Origin: Panacagrimonas sp052386745
GTDB taxonomy: Bacteria > Pseudomonadota > Gammaproteobacteria > Nevskiales > Nevskiaceae
Reading direction: 5' to 3'
Assembly: GCA_052386745.1 (NCBI GenBank)
Contig: JBQTJW010000016.1
Coordinates: forward strand, 62,001-126,000
DNA length: 64,000 nucleotides
Shown: positions 1 through 9,601 of the stretch, piece by piece
Position numbering within the stretch: position 1 is the first letter of the stretch
Layout of the letters: every line of letters starts with the position of its first letter
Notes under the pieces: generated by a model
What the model was told of the DNA's origin: nothing
Seen by the model: only the letters and a program-made list of their open reading frames with translations
Database searches by the model: none
Translations under genes and position numbers: made by a program

Positions 1-205
1 CGTCGGCCTGGCACCCGACTCCGGCGAACATTCGGTGGCGGTCTACCTGCCCATGAGCTACCAGATCGGCGGCTATACGGTGCTGCTGCCACGCTCGCTG
101 CTCACGCCGGTCGACATGGGCATGGAAGAAGCCATGCGCTTCCTGATCACCGCCGGCCTTTCCAGAACCGTCGAGCCCGTACCGCCCAGGCCGGACGGCG
201 AATGA
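1..205 (+). CDS. DUF502 family membrane protein, C-terminal end (partial)
   Basis: The open frame enters from the left edge and stops at 203-205. The visible 67 residues contain YLPMSYQIGGYTVLLPRS followed by a stretch on the pattern 'DMGMEEAMRFLITAG', which is how DUF502 proteins end: a periplasmic segment after the last membrane helix. DUF502 proteins are small inner-membrane proteins of unknown function found in most proteobacteria, often next to aspS. The stop overlaps the start of the MFS gene (ATGA), so the two are probably translated from one message. The start and the membrane helices lie outside the window. The family call rests on a short tail, so it is good but not certain. Confidence 0.7.
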   Translation, partial: VGLAPDSGEHSVAVYLPMSYQIGGYTVLLPRSLLTPVDMGMEEAMRFLITAGLSRTVEPVPPRPDGE

Positions 206-1443
206 GTTGTCCCGGCAAGCTCCTGCTGCTGGCCAGCCTGTATCTCGCGCAGGGGCTGCCTTTCGGGTTCTTCACGCAGGCGCTGCCGGTGCTGATGCGC
301 GAGCGGGGACTGTCGCTGACCGTGATCGGCGCCAGCGGGCTGCTGTTCCTGCCCTGGGCGCTCAAGTTCCTGTGGGCGCCCCTGGTTGACCACCGCGGGT
401 CGCGCAGGGCCTGGGTGCTCAGCCTCCAGGCGCTGACCCTGGCCGGTGCCGTGGTTTTGTCGGCTCTGGACCTGGAATCCAGCCTCGTCCCCATCTTCGT
501 TGCCCTGGTGCTGTTCAACCTTCTGGCCGCCACGCAGGACGTGGCCACCGACGGGCTGGCCGTGCGCCTGCTCACGCCGGCCGAGCGCGGGCTGGGCAAC
601 GGCATCCAGGTGGGCGCGTACCGCCTGGGCATGATCCTTGGCGGCGGCTGCCTGCTGTGGATCTTCGCGCTAACAGGATGGCGCGCCATGTTCATGACCA
701 TGGCCGGCATCCTGTTCCTCACCTGCCTACCCGCGCTGTTCCGCTGGCCCGATCCGGGCAGGGCCGACTCGCCCGCCCTGCGCGGGAGCCCGATCCGGGC
801 CGGCTGGATGCAACGCCTGAAGGTCAAGGGGATTCCCGGGTTTATCGCCCTGATCTGTGTCTACAAGTTCGGCGATGCCATGGCCTCGTCCCTGGTGGGG
901 CCGTTCATGCACGACGCGGGGCTGAGCAAGGCCGAAATCGCCGTGGTCAAGGGCACCATCGGTTCGGTGATGGGCCTCGCCGGTGCCGCCCTGGGCGGAT
1001 GGCTGGCCTGGCGCCTGGGCCGGCGGCCTGCGCTGATTGCCTGCGGCGTTCTCCAGACCCTGAGCCTGCTGCTGTACCTCGCCTGCGCGCTCCAGCCGCC
1101 GGACAAGTCGCTGATCTACGTGGCCAGTACCGCGGAGCACCTGCTCGGCGGCATGGCAACGGTCGCGCTGTTCACCCTGATGATGGACGCCTCCGAGCCG
1201 GACCACGCCGGCACCGACTACACCCTACTGGCCTGTGCCGTCGTCCTTGCGAGCGGACTGGCCGGTATCGTGGCCGGGCTGGCGGGCGACGTCCTGGGCT
1301 ATGCAGCGGCGTTCGGGATTTCGTTCCTGTGCTCGGGAATTGGCTGCTACATCCTGGTGGTGGGGCTGAACCGGGGGCGCGGTCCGCAGCGGGTGATGCA
1401 GGTCTGGCGGCCCGGCGCCGCGACCGGAATCCCCACCGCCTGA
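202..1443 (+). CDS. AmpG-like MFS transporter
   Basis: 413 residues, about 12 hydrophobic segments. The N-terminus (LYLAQGLPFGFFTQALPVLM) and the following basic RERG loop are typical of the AmpG/PAT branch of the major facilitator superfamily, whose characterised members import anhydromuropeptides from cell-wall recycling or acetyl-CoA-like substrates. The loop near residues 180-200 separates two six-helix halves. It starts within the stop codon of the DUF502 gene and converges on recJ with a 34-base gap. No ampC or other recycling gene is nearby, so the substrate cannot be assigned. The family call is firm; AmpG function itself is inference. Confidence 0.75.
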   Translation: MSCPGKLLLLASLYLAQGLPFGFFTQALPVLMRERGLSLTVIGASGLLFLPWALKFLWAPLVDHRGSRRAWVLSLQALTLAGAVVLSALDLESSLVPIFVALVLFNLLAATQDVATDGLAVRLLTPAERGLGNGIQVGAYRLGMILGGGCLLWIFALTGWRAMFMTMAGILFLTCLPALFRWPDPGRADSPALRGSPIRAGWMQRLKVKGIPGFIALICVYKFGDAMASSLVGPFMHDAGLSKAEIAVVKGTIGSVMGLAGAALGGWLAWRLGRRPALIACGVLQTLSLLLYLACALQPPDKSLIYVASTAEHLLGGMATVALFTLMMDASEPDHAGTDYTLLACAVVLASGLAGIVAGLAGDVLGYAAAFGISFLCSGIGCYILVVGLNRGRGPQRVMQVWRPGAATGIPTA

Positions 1444-1477
1444 GGCACGCGCACCGGCCGGCCGGGGACGCGCCGGC

Positions 1478-3199
1478 TCAGGCCGCTCGTTCGATGTGCT
1501 GTAGGCGCAGTTCCAGCGACTCGGTTCCTTGCCAGCGGTTGACGCTCAAGGCGTAAGCGGCCCTTACCCACCCACTCCCCAGCACGCGATCCGCCCCGCC
1601 AAAATCCACGGCGACCAGTTCCCGCCCACCGGCCGGCCGCACGCGGTAGCGCGCGTGCGCCTGGTCTGCCCCCACGAGCCGCGCCTGCAGCACCTCGAAC
1701 GCGCCGTCGAACACGGGCTCCGGCATGCCCTGCCCCCAGGGCCCTGCCCGATCCAGCGCCGCTGCGGTTTCCAGCCCGAGTTCGTGAGCTGCCAGCGGTC
1801 CATCCGTCTCGATCACGCGCTCCAGCTGAGCCTGGGTGAGCCGGGCGCGGCAGGCCGCGTCGAAGCGCTCGCGGAAGGCTTCCAGGCGCGATTCATCCAG
1901 GCTGAGCCCGGCGGCCATGGCATGCCCGCCAAACTTCACGATCATGCCGGGCTCGGCCGCGTTGATGGCAGCGAGCACGTCGCGCAGGTGCAGGCCCGGC
2001 ACCGATCGCGCCGAGCCCTTCAGCACCCCCGGTTCCTGCGCCTGCGCAAAGGCAACGACAGGGCGGTTTGCGTGTTCCTTCACGCGGGACGCCACCAGCC
2101 CCACCACCCCCTCGTGCCAGCCCGGATCGAACAGGCTCAGCCCATGGCCCTGCTCGTGAATGCCCGCAAGCAATTGTTCCAGCGCCGATTCGTTCATCTG
2201 CGCCTGCATCTCGCGGCGCAGGCGGTTGATGTGGTCCAGTTCGCGCGCCAGGGTGAACGACTCTCCGGCGTCCTCGCTCAGCAGGCAGCGGATGCCGATG
2301 CGGATATCGTCGAGGCGGCCCGCCGCGTTGATCCGCGGGCCCAGCGCAAAGCCGAGGTCCGCGGCACCGATCTGCCCTTCGCGCCGGCCCGACACTTCCA
2401 GCAGCGCGAGCAGGCCCGGTCGTGCGCGCCCGGCAGCGATGCGCGACAACCCCGCCGTCACCAGGATCCGGTTGTTGTGGTCCAGCGAGACGAGGTCCGC
2501 CACGGTGCCCAGCGCCACCAAGTCCAGGAAATCGGCCAGGTTGGGCTCCGCCCCTTCTGCGAACGCGCCGCGCGACCGCAGCTCGGCCCGCACCGCCAGC
2601 AGCAGGTAGAACATCACGCCCACGCCAGCCAGATGCTTTGACGCGAAGGGGCAGCCCGGCTGGTTCGGGTTCACGATTGTGTCAGCCCTGGGAAGCTCCG
2701 GACCCGGCAGATGGTGGTCGGTTACCACCACCTGCATGCCGAGCGCGCGCGCGGCGTCCACTCCCGCCAAGCTGGCAATGCCGTTGTCGACCGTGATCAG
2801 CAGGCTCGCGCCGGTGCGGGCCGCTTCCTGAGCCAGCGGCACCGAGAGCCCGTAGCCCATGGTCAGCCGGTTGGGCACCACGTAGTCAACCCGCGCCGCG
2901 CCGAGCTTGCGCAGGCCGAGAACCGCCAGCGCGACCCCGGTGGCGCCGTCGGCGTCGTAATCGCCCGCGATCACGATGCCCGAGCGGTGCAGGATGGCGT
3001 TTGCCACGCGCTCCGCCGCCGCTGCGAGGCCGAGCAGGCCGGACGGAGGCAGGAGCCCGCCCAGCCCCAGGTTCAATGCCGCCTCGTCGACCACGCCGCG
3101 CGCGGACAGCACGCGTGCCGCCACCGGATGGAGGGTGCCGGGCAGGCTGTGCGCCTGCGCAGGCCGGCGCACCAGCCTTGGGACTTCAGCGCGGATCAC
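1478..3199 (-). CDS. recJ: Single-stranded-DNA-specific 5'-3' exonuclease RecJ
   Basis: 573 residues, close to the usual 570-580. DHH-family metal-binding motifs are in order: GDYDADG at 79-85, VDNGIAS at 137-143, DHH at 161-163 and the DHHA1 motif GGHAMAAG at 424-431, followed by the OB-fold C-terminal domain. RecJ degrades single-stranded DNA 5' to 3' in RecF-pathway recombination, mismatch repair and base-excision repair. The start is GTG, 14 bases inside the 3' end of the upstream SPOR gene; no better ATG gives a full N-terminus, so coupling to that gene is likely. It is convergent with the MFS gene. Confidence 0.95.
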   Translation of the reverse strand: MIRAEVPRLVRRPAQAHSLPGTLHPVAARVLSARGVVDEAALNLGLGGLLPPSGLLGLAAAAERVANAILHRSGIVIAGDYDADGATGVALAVLGLRKLGAARVDYVVPNRLTMGYGLSVPLAQEAARTGASLLITVDNGIASLAGVDAARALGMQVVVTDHHLPGPELPRADTIVNPNQPGCPFASKHLAGVGVMFYLLLAVRAELRSRGAFAEGAEPNLADFLDLVALGTVADLVSLDHNNRILVTAGLSRIAAGRARPGLLALLEVSGRREGQIGAADLGFALGPRINAAGRLDDIRIGIRCLLSEDAGESFTLARELDHINRLRREMQAQMNESALEQLLAGIHEQGHGLSLFDPGWHEGVVGLVASRVKEHANRPVVAFAQAQEPGVLKGSARSVPGLHLRDVLAAINAAEPGMIVKFGGHAMAAGLSLDESRLEAFRERFDAACRARLTQAQLERVIETDGPLAAHELGLETAAALDRAGPWGQGMPEPVFDGAFEVLQARLVGADQAHARYRVRPAGGRELVAVDFGGADRVLGSGWVRAAYALSVNRWQGTESLELRLQHIERAA

Positions 3200-3980
3200 C
3201 GATCACCTGCGCCGGGATTCCATTGGCGCCCAGCTTGCGCGCGGCCGCATCCGCGCCGGCCAGCGCGGCATAGGGACCGCAGCGGAGCCGGTAAACCACG
3301 CCTCTGCTCGTCTCTCCCGGGGACACCACGCAGCCGATGCCCAGTGCGCGCGCCTTGGCCCGCACCGATTCCGCCTTGTCGAGGAACGAGTACGCGCCGC
3401 CCTGAACGACGAAATTGCCGCTCGCGTTGCGCTTGCCCGGCGACGGCGCCACTGCCCGCGCAGGCGCCGAAGGCTTCGTGACGGGTTTGGTGGCCGGTTT
3501 GGTGGCCGGTTTCGGTGCGGGCTTGGGGGCCGGGCGTGGTTCGGGCACCAGCGGCGCTGGGTCCTTTGCCGGCGCGGGGCGAGGAGCGACGGGTTCGGGA
3601 ACCGCGCCCGCCGGCTCGCCTTGCGGCACCGCAGGTCCCGTCGCTGGCGAAGGCGGTTCCGCGGTCGCCGAAGGTTGGGAAGGCGTCTCAAGTGGCGGGG
3701 CGGACGATGCTCCCGGTTCGCCAGGGATCGCAGGCGCTGGCGCATCCGGGGCGGCTTCGGAGGGTTCGGTCACGGCATCCATGGAATCCGGCGGCGGTGC
3801 GTCGCCGGGTGTGGCTTCCTGGGGCTGAGAATCCGTCTGCGTCAGGTCCATCGTCACCACCCGCTCGGGCGCGCTTTCCGGTTTCTCCTCGTCGGACGAC
3901 GGCAGGACCAGGCTGAGCAGGAACGCGAGGAATGCCAGGGTCAGAAGCCCGGCAAGGAGGCGAATCAGGGTTTTATCCAT
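3186..3980 (-). CDS. SPOR domain protein, DedD-like
   Basis: 264 residues. One N-terminal membrane helix (about residues 6-27) is followed by a long Pro/Ala/Glu-rich linker (about 30-185) and a C-terminal SPOR domain (about 188-262, with FVVQGGAY and the RLRCGPYA motif). SPOR domains bind denuded septal peptidoglycan, and DedD promotes cell constriction in E. coli. Position directly after folC is the normal place of this gene in gammaproteobacteria. The linker holds a short in-frame repeat (KPATKPATKP), so its length may vary between strains. The 3' end overlaps recJ by 14 bases. Confidence 0.85.
   Translation of the reverse strand: MDKTLIRLLAGLLTLAFLAFLLSLVLPSSDEEKPESAPERVVTMDLTQTDSQPQEATPGDAPPPDSMDAVTEPSEAAPDAPAPAIPGEPGASSAPPLETPSQPSATAEPPSPATGPAVPQGEPAGAVPEPVAPRPAPAKDPAPLVPEPRPAPKPAPKPATKPATKPVTKPSAPARAVAPSPGKRNASGNFVVQGGAYSFLDKAESVRAKARALGIGCVVSPGETSRGVVYRLRCGPYAALAGADAAARKLGANGIPAQVIGDPR
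3484..3512. repeat. 12-bp tandem repeat in the SPOR-protein linker
   Basis: Two exact copies of GGTTTGGTGGCC plus a partial third copy, read on the plus strand. They encode the KPAT repeats of the linker between membrane helix and SPOR domain. Copy changes would stay in frame. Confidence 0.6.
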
Positions 3981-4052
3981 CGATCTGAAAAATTGGCGGC
4001 GGGACGCGGGCGTCCCGGTAGAGACAGGTCCCGGGCCGGGAAAATGCGAAGT

Positions 4053-5315
4053 TTATTTCCATCCGGAGACAAGCCCGGCAGCAACGGTCAGGAAGGAACC
4101 CGTGACCACCACCTGCCCGTCCGGCCCCGCCGCGCGGCGTGCGGCCGCAAGGGCAGTGTCGATGTCCTCGAACGATGCCGCCGGCAGCCCGGTATCGGCG
4201 ACGCGCTGGCGCAGCCCGTCCGCCGACAGGCCTCGCGGGCCGGGCAAGCCGATGCAGTAGGCAGCGATGACCTGCGGGATGAGCCGGGCGCAGAAACCGG
4301 CAACCGGCTTGTCGGCAAACATTCCCAGCACCAGGTGCACGCCCTGGCCCGGCAACGCGGCGTCCAGGTTCCGGGCCAGAACCTCGGCCGCTTCCTCGTT
4401 GTGGGCGACATCGAACACGACATTGCCGCGACGCTCGAATCGCCCCGGGAGCCTCAGCATGGGGAGCGACTGGAGAATCGCGCGCTTCGGGACCGGCAGC
4501 CGGCTTTGCAGGGCCTGGATCATCGCCAGCACGCCGGACGCATTGCGGAGCTGGGCGGCGCCATCGAGGCCGGGAAACGGCAGGGCGTCGAGCACCGATT
4601 CGCGTCCCGACCAGCGCCAGCCGGTCGCGCCGGCTTCAAAGTGGAAGTCCCGCCCGATCTGCTGGAAGTCGGCCTGGACGGCGTGCGCGTGGGACGCGAT
4701 CGACATCGGCGGATCCGGGTCCGCACAAATGGCCGGCCGGCCGGCCCTGAACACGTGCGCCTTTTCGCGGCCGATGGATTCGCGGTCCGGCCCCAGCCAG
4801 TCGGTGTGGTCGATGCCGATGCTGGTGATCAGCGCGGCGTCGGCATCGACCAGGTTGACCGCGTCGAGCCGGCCGCCGAGCCCCACTTCCAGCACCCGCA
4901 GCTGCACCTGGCGCTCGCGGAACACCCACAGGGCGGCCAGGGTGCCGAACTCGAAGTAGGTCAGCGGGATTTCGCCGCGGGCGGCCTCGATGGCGGCGAA
5001 GGCGGCGCACAGTTCGGTGTCGGTGGCGTCCACGCCGTCGACGCTCACGCGCTCGTTGTAGCGCAGCAGGTGTGGCGAGGTGTAGAGCCCGGTGCGATAG
5101 CCCGCGTGCCGGTAGATCAGCGCGGCCAGCGTGGCGCTGGAACCCTTGCCGTTGGTGCCAGCGACGGTCAGCGTGGGAACCGGCTGCTGAAGGAGGCCGA
5201 GCCGCGCGGCCACCTGCCCGACACGATCCAGCCCCAGCGCGATGCTGCGCGGGTGCAGGCGCTCCTGGTAGTCGAGCCACTCCGCCAGCGAGGCGTTGGC
5301 GGAAGGCGCGCCCAT
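4053..5315 (-). CDS. folC: Bifunctional dihydrofolate/folylpolyglutamate synthase FolC
   Basis: 420 residues, normal length. The ATP-binding loop VAGTNGKGSS is at 51-60 and the Mur-ligase-like pattern 'GLGGRLDAVN' follows near residue 145, with ITSIGIDHTDWLG just after it. The enzyme adds glutamate to dihydropteroate and then polyglutamylates folates in the cytoplasm. It begins 6 bases after the accD stop, the standard accD-folC pairing. The 72-base gap to the SPOR gene holds a perfect GC hairpin at 4001-4016 (GGGACG, loop CGGG, CGTCCC) without a T run, too weak to call a terminator. Confidence 0.95.
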   Translation of the reverse strand: MGAPSANASLAEWLDYQERLHPRSIALGLDRVGQVAARLGLLQQPVPTLTVAGTNGKGSSATLAALIYRHAGYRTGLYTSPHLLRYNERVSVDGVDATDTELCAAFAAIEAARGEIPLTYFEFGTLAALWVFRERQVQLRVLEVGLGGRLDAVNLVDADAALITSIGIDHTDWLGPDRESIGREKAHVFRAGRPAICADPDPPMSIASHAHAVQADFQQIGRDFHFEAGATGWRWSGRESVLDALPFPGLDGAAQLRNASGVLAMIQALQSRLPVPKRAILQSLPMLRLPGRFERRGNVVFDVAHNEEAAEVLARNLDAALPGQGVHLVLGMFADKPVAGFCARLIPQVIAAYCIGLPGPRGLSADGLRQRVADTGLPAASFEDIDTALAAARRAAGPDGQVVVTGSFLTVAAGLVSGWK

Positions 5316-5321
5316 GGGAAG

Positions 5322-6188
5322 CTATTCCCCGGCCGGCGCCCAGTGCGTCAGCATGGCGAGCAGGCGGTGGATCTTTTCGCGCAGCTCGCGGCGGTCCACG
5401 ATCATGTCGATGGCGCCGTGTTCCAGCAGGAACTCGGAGCGCTGGAAACCCTCCGGCAGCTTCTGCCGCACGGTCTGCTCGATCACGCGCGGACCGGCAA
5501 ACCCCACCAGCGCGCGCGGTTCGGCAATGTGGATGTCACCCAGGTTGGCGAGGCTCGCCGACACGCCGCCCATGGTCGGGTGCGTGATGACCGAAATGAA
5601 CGGCAGGCCGCGCTCGCTCAGCCTGGCCAGCGCAGCGGCGGTCTTGGCCATCTGCATCAGCGAGAACAGCGACTCCTGCATGCGCGCGCCGCCCGAGGCC
5701 GAAAAGCACACCAGCGGAATGCCGAATTCCAGGCAGGCATTAGCGCCGCGCACGAAGCGTTCGCCCACCACGCTGCCCATGGAACCGCCCATGAAGCCGA
5801 ACTCGAAGGCCACCGCCACCAGCGGCAGCTTCTGCAGTTCGCCGCGCATCACCACCAGCGCGTCGCGCTCGTCGGTCTCGCCCTGGGCCTCCTTGAGGCG
5901 CTCGGTGTACTTGCGTGAGTCCTTGAACTTGAGCGGATCGAGCGGCGACACCTCCTGCCCGATCTCGACCCGGTTGTCAGGGTCCAGGAAATGGCCCAGG
6001 CGCGCACGCGCGGTGATGGGATGGTGCGCGCTGCACTTGGGGCACACCTCCAGCGTCCGCTCCAGCTCGGCCCGGTACAGCACCGACTGGCAGCTGTCGC
6101 ACTTGGTCCACAGGCCCTCGGGCACGTTGCGCTTGCGCACGCCCTTGGTCAGCAGCTGAGAACCGGAAATCTTGTCCAGCCAACTCAT
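5322..6188 (-). CDS. accD: Acetyl-CoA carboxylase carboxyltransferase subunit beta AccD
   Basis: 288 residues. The N-terminal zinc ribbon has Cys30, Cys33, Cys49 and Cys52, and the crotonase-fold carboxyltransferase domain contains CFSASGGARMQES and ITHPTMGGVSAS. Together with AccA it moves the carboxyl group from biotin to acetyl-CoA in the first step of fatty-acid synthesis. It lies between trpA and folC, as in Pseudomonas. The 85 bases upstream to trpA hold no gene. Confidence 0.97.
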   Translation of the reverse strand: MSWLDKISGSQLLTKGVRKRNVPEGLWTKCDSCQSVLYRAELERTLEVCPKCSAHHPITARARLGHFLDPDNRVEIGQEVSPLDPLKFKDSRKYTERLKEAQGETDERDALVVMRGELQKLPLVAVAFEFGFMGGSMGSVVGERFVRGANACLEFGIPLVCFSASGGARMQESLFSLMQMAKTAAALARLSERGLPFISVITHPTMGGVSASLANLGDIHIAEPRALVGFAGPRVIEQTVRQKLPEGFQRSEFLLEHGAIDMIVDRRELREKIHRLLAMLTHWAPAGE

Positions 6189-6273
6189 CGAGTCTTTCGC
6201 TCCCTTTACGTCCCGTCACTCCGCCCAGAACGGGATCGGCACGGCCCTGTGATGTAGCCCCCGGGGCCGAATC

Positions 6274-7089
6274 TTATCCGACCGAACGCCCATCCATCGC
6301 CGCCCGCATGGGCGCGAGCTTTGCCGCCAGTCGCCCCGGCAGGCTGGTGGGATCGGCGCGGTTGCGCTCCACCTCCGACACCAGCGCGCTGCCCACCACC
6401 ACCGCGTCGGCCACCGCGGCCACGCGCGCGGCCGAGTCGGCATCGCGGATGCCAAAGCCCACCGCCACCGGCAGGTCCGTGATGCCGCGGATTTCCGCGA
6501 GCTTGGCCGTGACGCTGGCCACGTCCAGGTTGGCCGCGCCGGTCACGCCCTTGAGCGACACGTAGTACAGGTAGCCGCTGGCCCGCGCCGCGATGGCGCG
6601 GATGCGCTCGGCCGAACTGGTCGGCGCGAGCAGGAAGATCAGGTCCAGGCCCGCGCCGCGCAGCGTCTCGGAAAATTCCTTGGACTCCTCCACCGCCAGG
6701 TCCACCACCAGCAGGCCGTCCACGCCGGCCGCGAGGGCCGCCTGGGTGAACGCGGCCAGGCCAAAGCGCTCGATGGGGTTCAGGTAGCCCATCAGCACGA
6801 TGGGCGTGAGCGCGTCGGTGCGGCGGAATTCGCTGACAAGGGCCAGCACGCCGCGCAGCGTCATGCCCGCGGCTAAAGCACGTTCGCCGGCAAGCTGAAT
6901 CACCGGACCGTCGGCCATGGGGTCGGAGAACGGCACGCCCAGTTCGATCACGTTGGCGCCGGCCCCGACCAGCGCGTGCATCTGCGCCACGGTGTGCTGC
7001 GGGTGCGGGTCGCCTGCCATGATGTAGGGGATCAGCGCCTTGCCGCCACGAGCGGACAGGGCATCGAAGACGATCTTGAGGCGGCTCAT
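6274..7089 (-). CDS. trpA: Tryptophan synthase alpha subunit TrpA
   Basis: 271 residues from MSRLKIVFDAL. The catalytic glutamate is E49 in VIELGVPFSDP and the catalytic aspartate is D60 in MADGPVIQ; both match the E. coli numbering. The enzyme splits indole-3-glycerol phosphate and passes indole to TrpB. The start codon overlaps the stop of the upstream dihydrofolate-reductase-like gene (ATGA). The frame stays open upstream through that gene, but homology begins only at this ATG. trpA is therefore separated from trpB by a foreign gene. Confidence 0.96.
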   Translation of the reverse strand: MSRLKIVFDALSARGGKALIPYIMAGDPHPQHTVAQMHALVGAGANVIELGVPFSDPMADGPVIQLAGERALAAGMTLRGVLALVSEFRRTDALTPIVLMGYLNPIERFGLAAFTQAALAAGVDGLLVVDLAVEESKEFSETLRGAGLDLIFLLAPTSSAERIRAIAARASGYLYYVSLKGVTGAANLDVASVTAKLAEIRGITDLPVAVGFGIRDADSAARVAAVADAVVVGSALVSEVERNRADPTSLPGRLAAKLAPMRAAMDGRSVG

Positions 7090-7604
7090 GCGGGGTTGAG
7101 AACCTTGTAGTGGAGCATCACCAGGCCGGTGCCGTAGATGCGCGAATCCAGCAGCTTCATGCGCAGGTCGCGCTGCAGGCCGCGGAACAGCGGCACGCCG
7201 GCGCCGAGCGCGAGCGGGTGCACGGCCACCATGCACTCGTCGATCAGGCCTTCCTGCGCAAACTGGCCGCACACCTGCGCGCCACCGAACAGCCAGGCGT
7301 GGCGTACGCCCTCCTCCACCATGCGCAGGCGCAGGTCGGCCACGTCGCCTGCAAAGGTGAAGACGTTGTCGCCGGCCTTTTCCATTGGCCGCGTGGTCAG
7401 CACGTAGTAGCGCTTGGCCGGGTCCAGGGCCTCGCCGAGGCGGCGCGTGAGTTCCCACGACGGCCGGCCCATGACCACGGCGTCCACCGTCGCGAAGAAC
7501 CCGGCCATGCCGTAGTCCTGGTCGGTGAAGCACCAGTCGAAGCCGCCATCGGGGCGGGCGATGTAGCCGTCCAGGCTCGTCGCGAGTTGCAGGGTGATTT
7601 TCAT
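7086..7604 (-). CDS. Dihydrofolate reductase family protein (RibD C-terminal type)
   Basis: 172 residues. The N-terminus (LQLATSLDGYIARPDG), VVMGRPSWEL near 45-54 and a C-terminal nucleotide-binding pattern (HAWLFGGAQVCGQFAQEGLIDE) place it in the DHFR/RibD-C superfamily of pyrimidine or folate NADPH reductases. The true substrate is unknown for this branch. It is inserted between trpB (34 bases upstream) and trpA (4-base ATGA overlap), so it should be co-expressed with tryptophan synthase. Nothing in the sequence links it chemically to tryptophan. The family is confident; the role is open. Confidence 0.85.
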   Translation of the reverse strand: MKITLQLATSLDGYIARPDGGFDWCFTDQDYGMAGFFATVDAVVMGRPSWELTRRLGEALDPAKRYYVLTTRPMEKAGDNVFTFAGDVADLRLRMVEEGVRHAWLFGGAQVCGQFAQEGLIDECMVAVHPLALGAGVPLFRGLQRDLRMKLLDSRIYGTGLVMLHYKVLNPA

Positions 7605-7638
7605 GATGGGGTCTGCGTGCGGCCGCGGCGTTGGCCGC

Positions 7639-8853
<1,215 letters not shown>

Positions 8854-8863
8854 GACGGTTCGG

Positions 8864-9508
8864 CTATCGGGTCCGCTCGGCGTCGGCAAGGCGCACGGCC
8901 TGCACGAACGCACGCATCTTCTCGGGGTCCTTGCGGCCGGGTGCGGATTCGATCCCGCTCGAAACATCCACCGCGTAGGGGACCGCCATTCTAACCGCCT
9001 GCCCGACGTTGCCCGGGTGCAGCCCGCCGGCAAGGATCAGCGGCACGTCCCGGTGCGCCGGGATCTGCGTCCAGTCGAAGGACTGCCCGGTGCCGCCCAT
9101 GCCGTCGGCGCCGTGGCTGTCCAAGAGCAGGCCGCGCGCGGAGCGGTAGCGCGCGGCGGCGGCGAGCACGTCGGCCGGTGTGCGCAGGGCCACGCTCTTG
9201 AGGTAGGGACGCGCAAACTGCTCGCAGAACTCAGGCGTCTCGCTGCCGTGGAACTGCACCAGGTCCGGCCGGACGCGGGCGATGGCCTCGCGCGCCGCCA
9301 CCTCCTCCGCGTTGCTCAGCAGCAGCACGCTGGTGACGAACGGCGGCAGCGCCTCGCGCAGGTGCGCAGCGTCTTCGGCCGCCACGAACCGCCGGCTACC
9401 CGGCACGCACACGAAGCCCACGGCATCCACGCCCAGCGCGACGGCGGCGCGCAGGTCGTCCGCGCGGGTGAATCCGCAGAACTTGATGCGCGTGCGAGTG
9501 ACGTTCAC
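8864..9508 (-). CDS. trpF: Phosphoribosylanthranilate isomerase TrpF
   Basis: 214 residues, GTG start. RIKFCGFTR near the N-terminus carries the catalytic cysteine (Cys11), and GVDAVGFV, FHGSET and LLLDSHG follow the TIM-barrel pattern of the family. The enzyme performs the Amadori rearrangement of phosphoribosylanthranilate in tryptophan synthesis. No ATG lies close to the homologous N-terminus, which supports GTG. The gap to truA is 93 bases and holds no gene. First gene of the trpFBA run. Confidence 0.95.
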   Translation of the reverse strand: MNVTRTRIKFCGFTRADDLRAAVALGVDAVGFVCVPGSRRFVAAEDAAHLREALPPFVTSVLLLSNAEEVAAREAIARVRPDLVQFHGSETPEFCEQFARPYLKSVALRTPADVLAAAARYRSARGLLLDSHGADGMGGTGQSFDWTQIPAHRDVPLILAGGLHPGNVGQAVRMAVPYAVDVSSGIESAPGRKDPEKMRAFVQAVRLADAERTR

Positions 9509-9601
9509 GAGGCGGGGTGCCGATTCCGATGGGGCGCGAATTCTGCGCGCGAACGCGGGCCGGTGAAATAGCAGTAGGGCCGCCGTCCCGCCGCGACGCG
9601 C

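Noticed and set aside
4001..4016. Rho-independent terminator between folC and the SPOR gene
   Set aside because: The stem is short (6 bp), has no T run and lies in the leader of a likely co-transcribed gene.
2976..5918. A 980-codon open frame on the plus strand opposite the SPOR gene, folC and accD
   Set aside because: It spans three recognised genes on the other strand and has low-complexity Arg/Gly composition without motifs.
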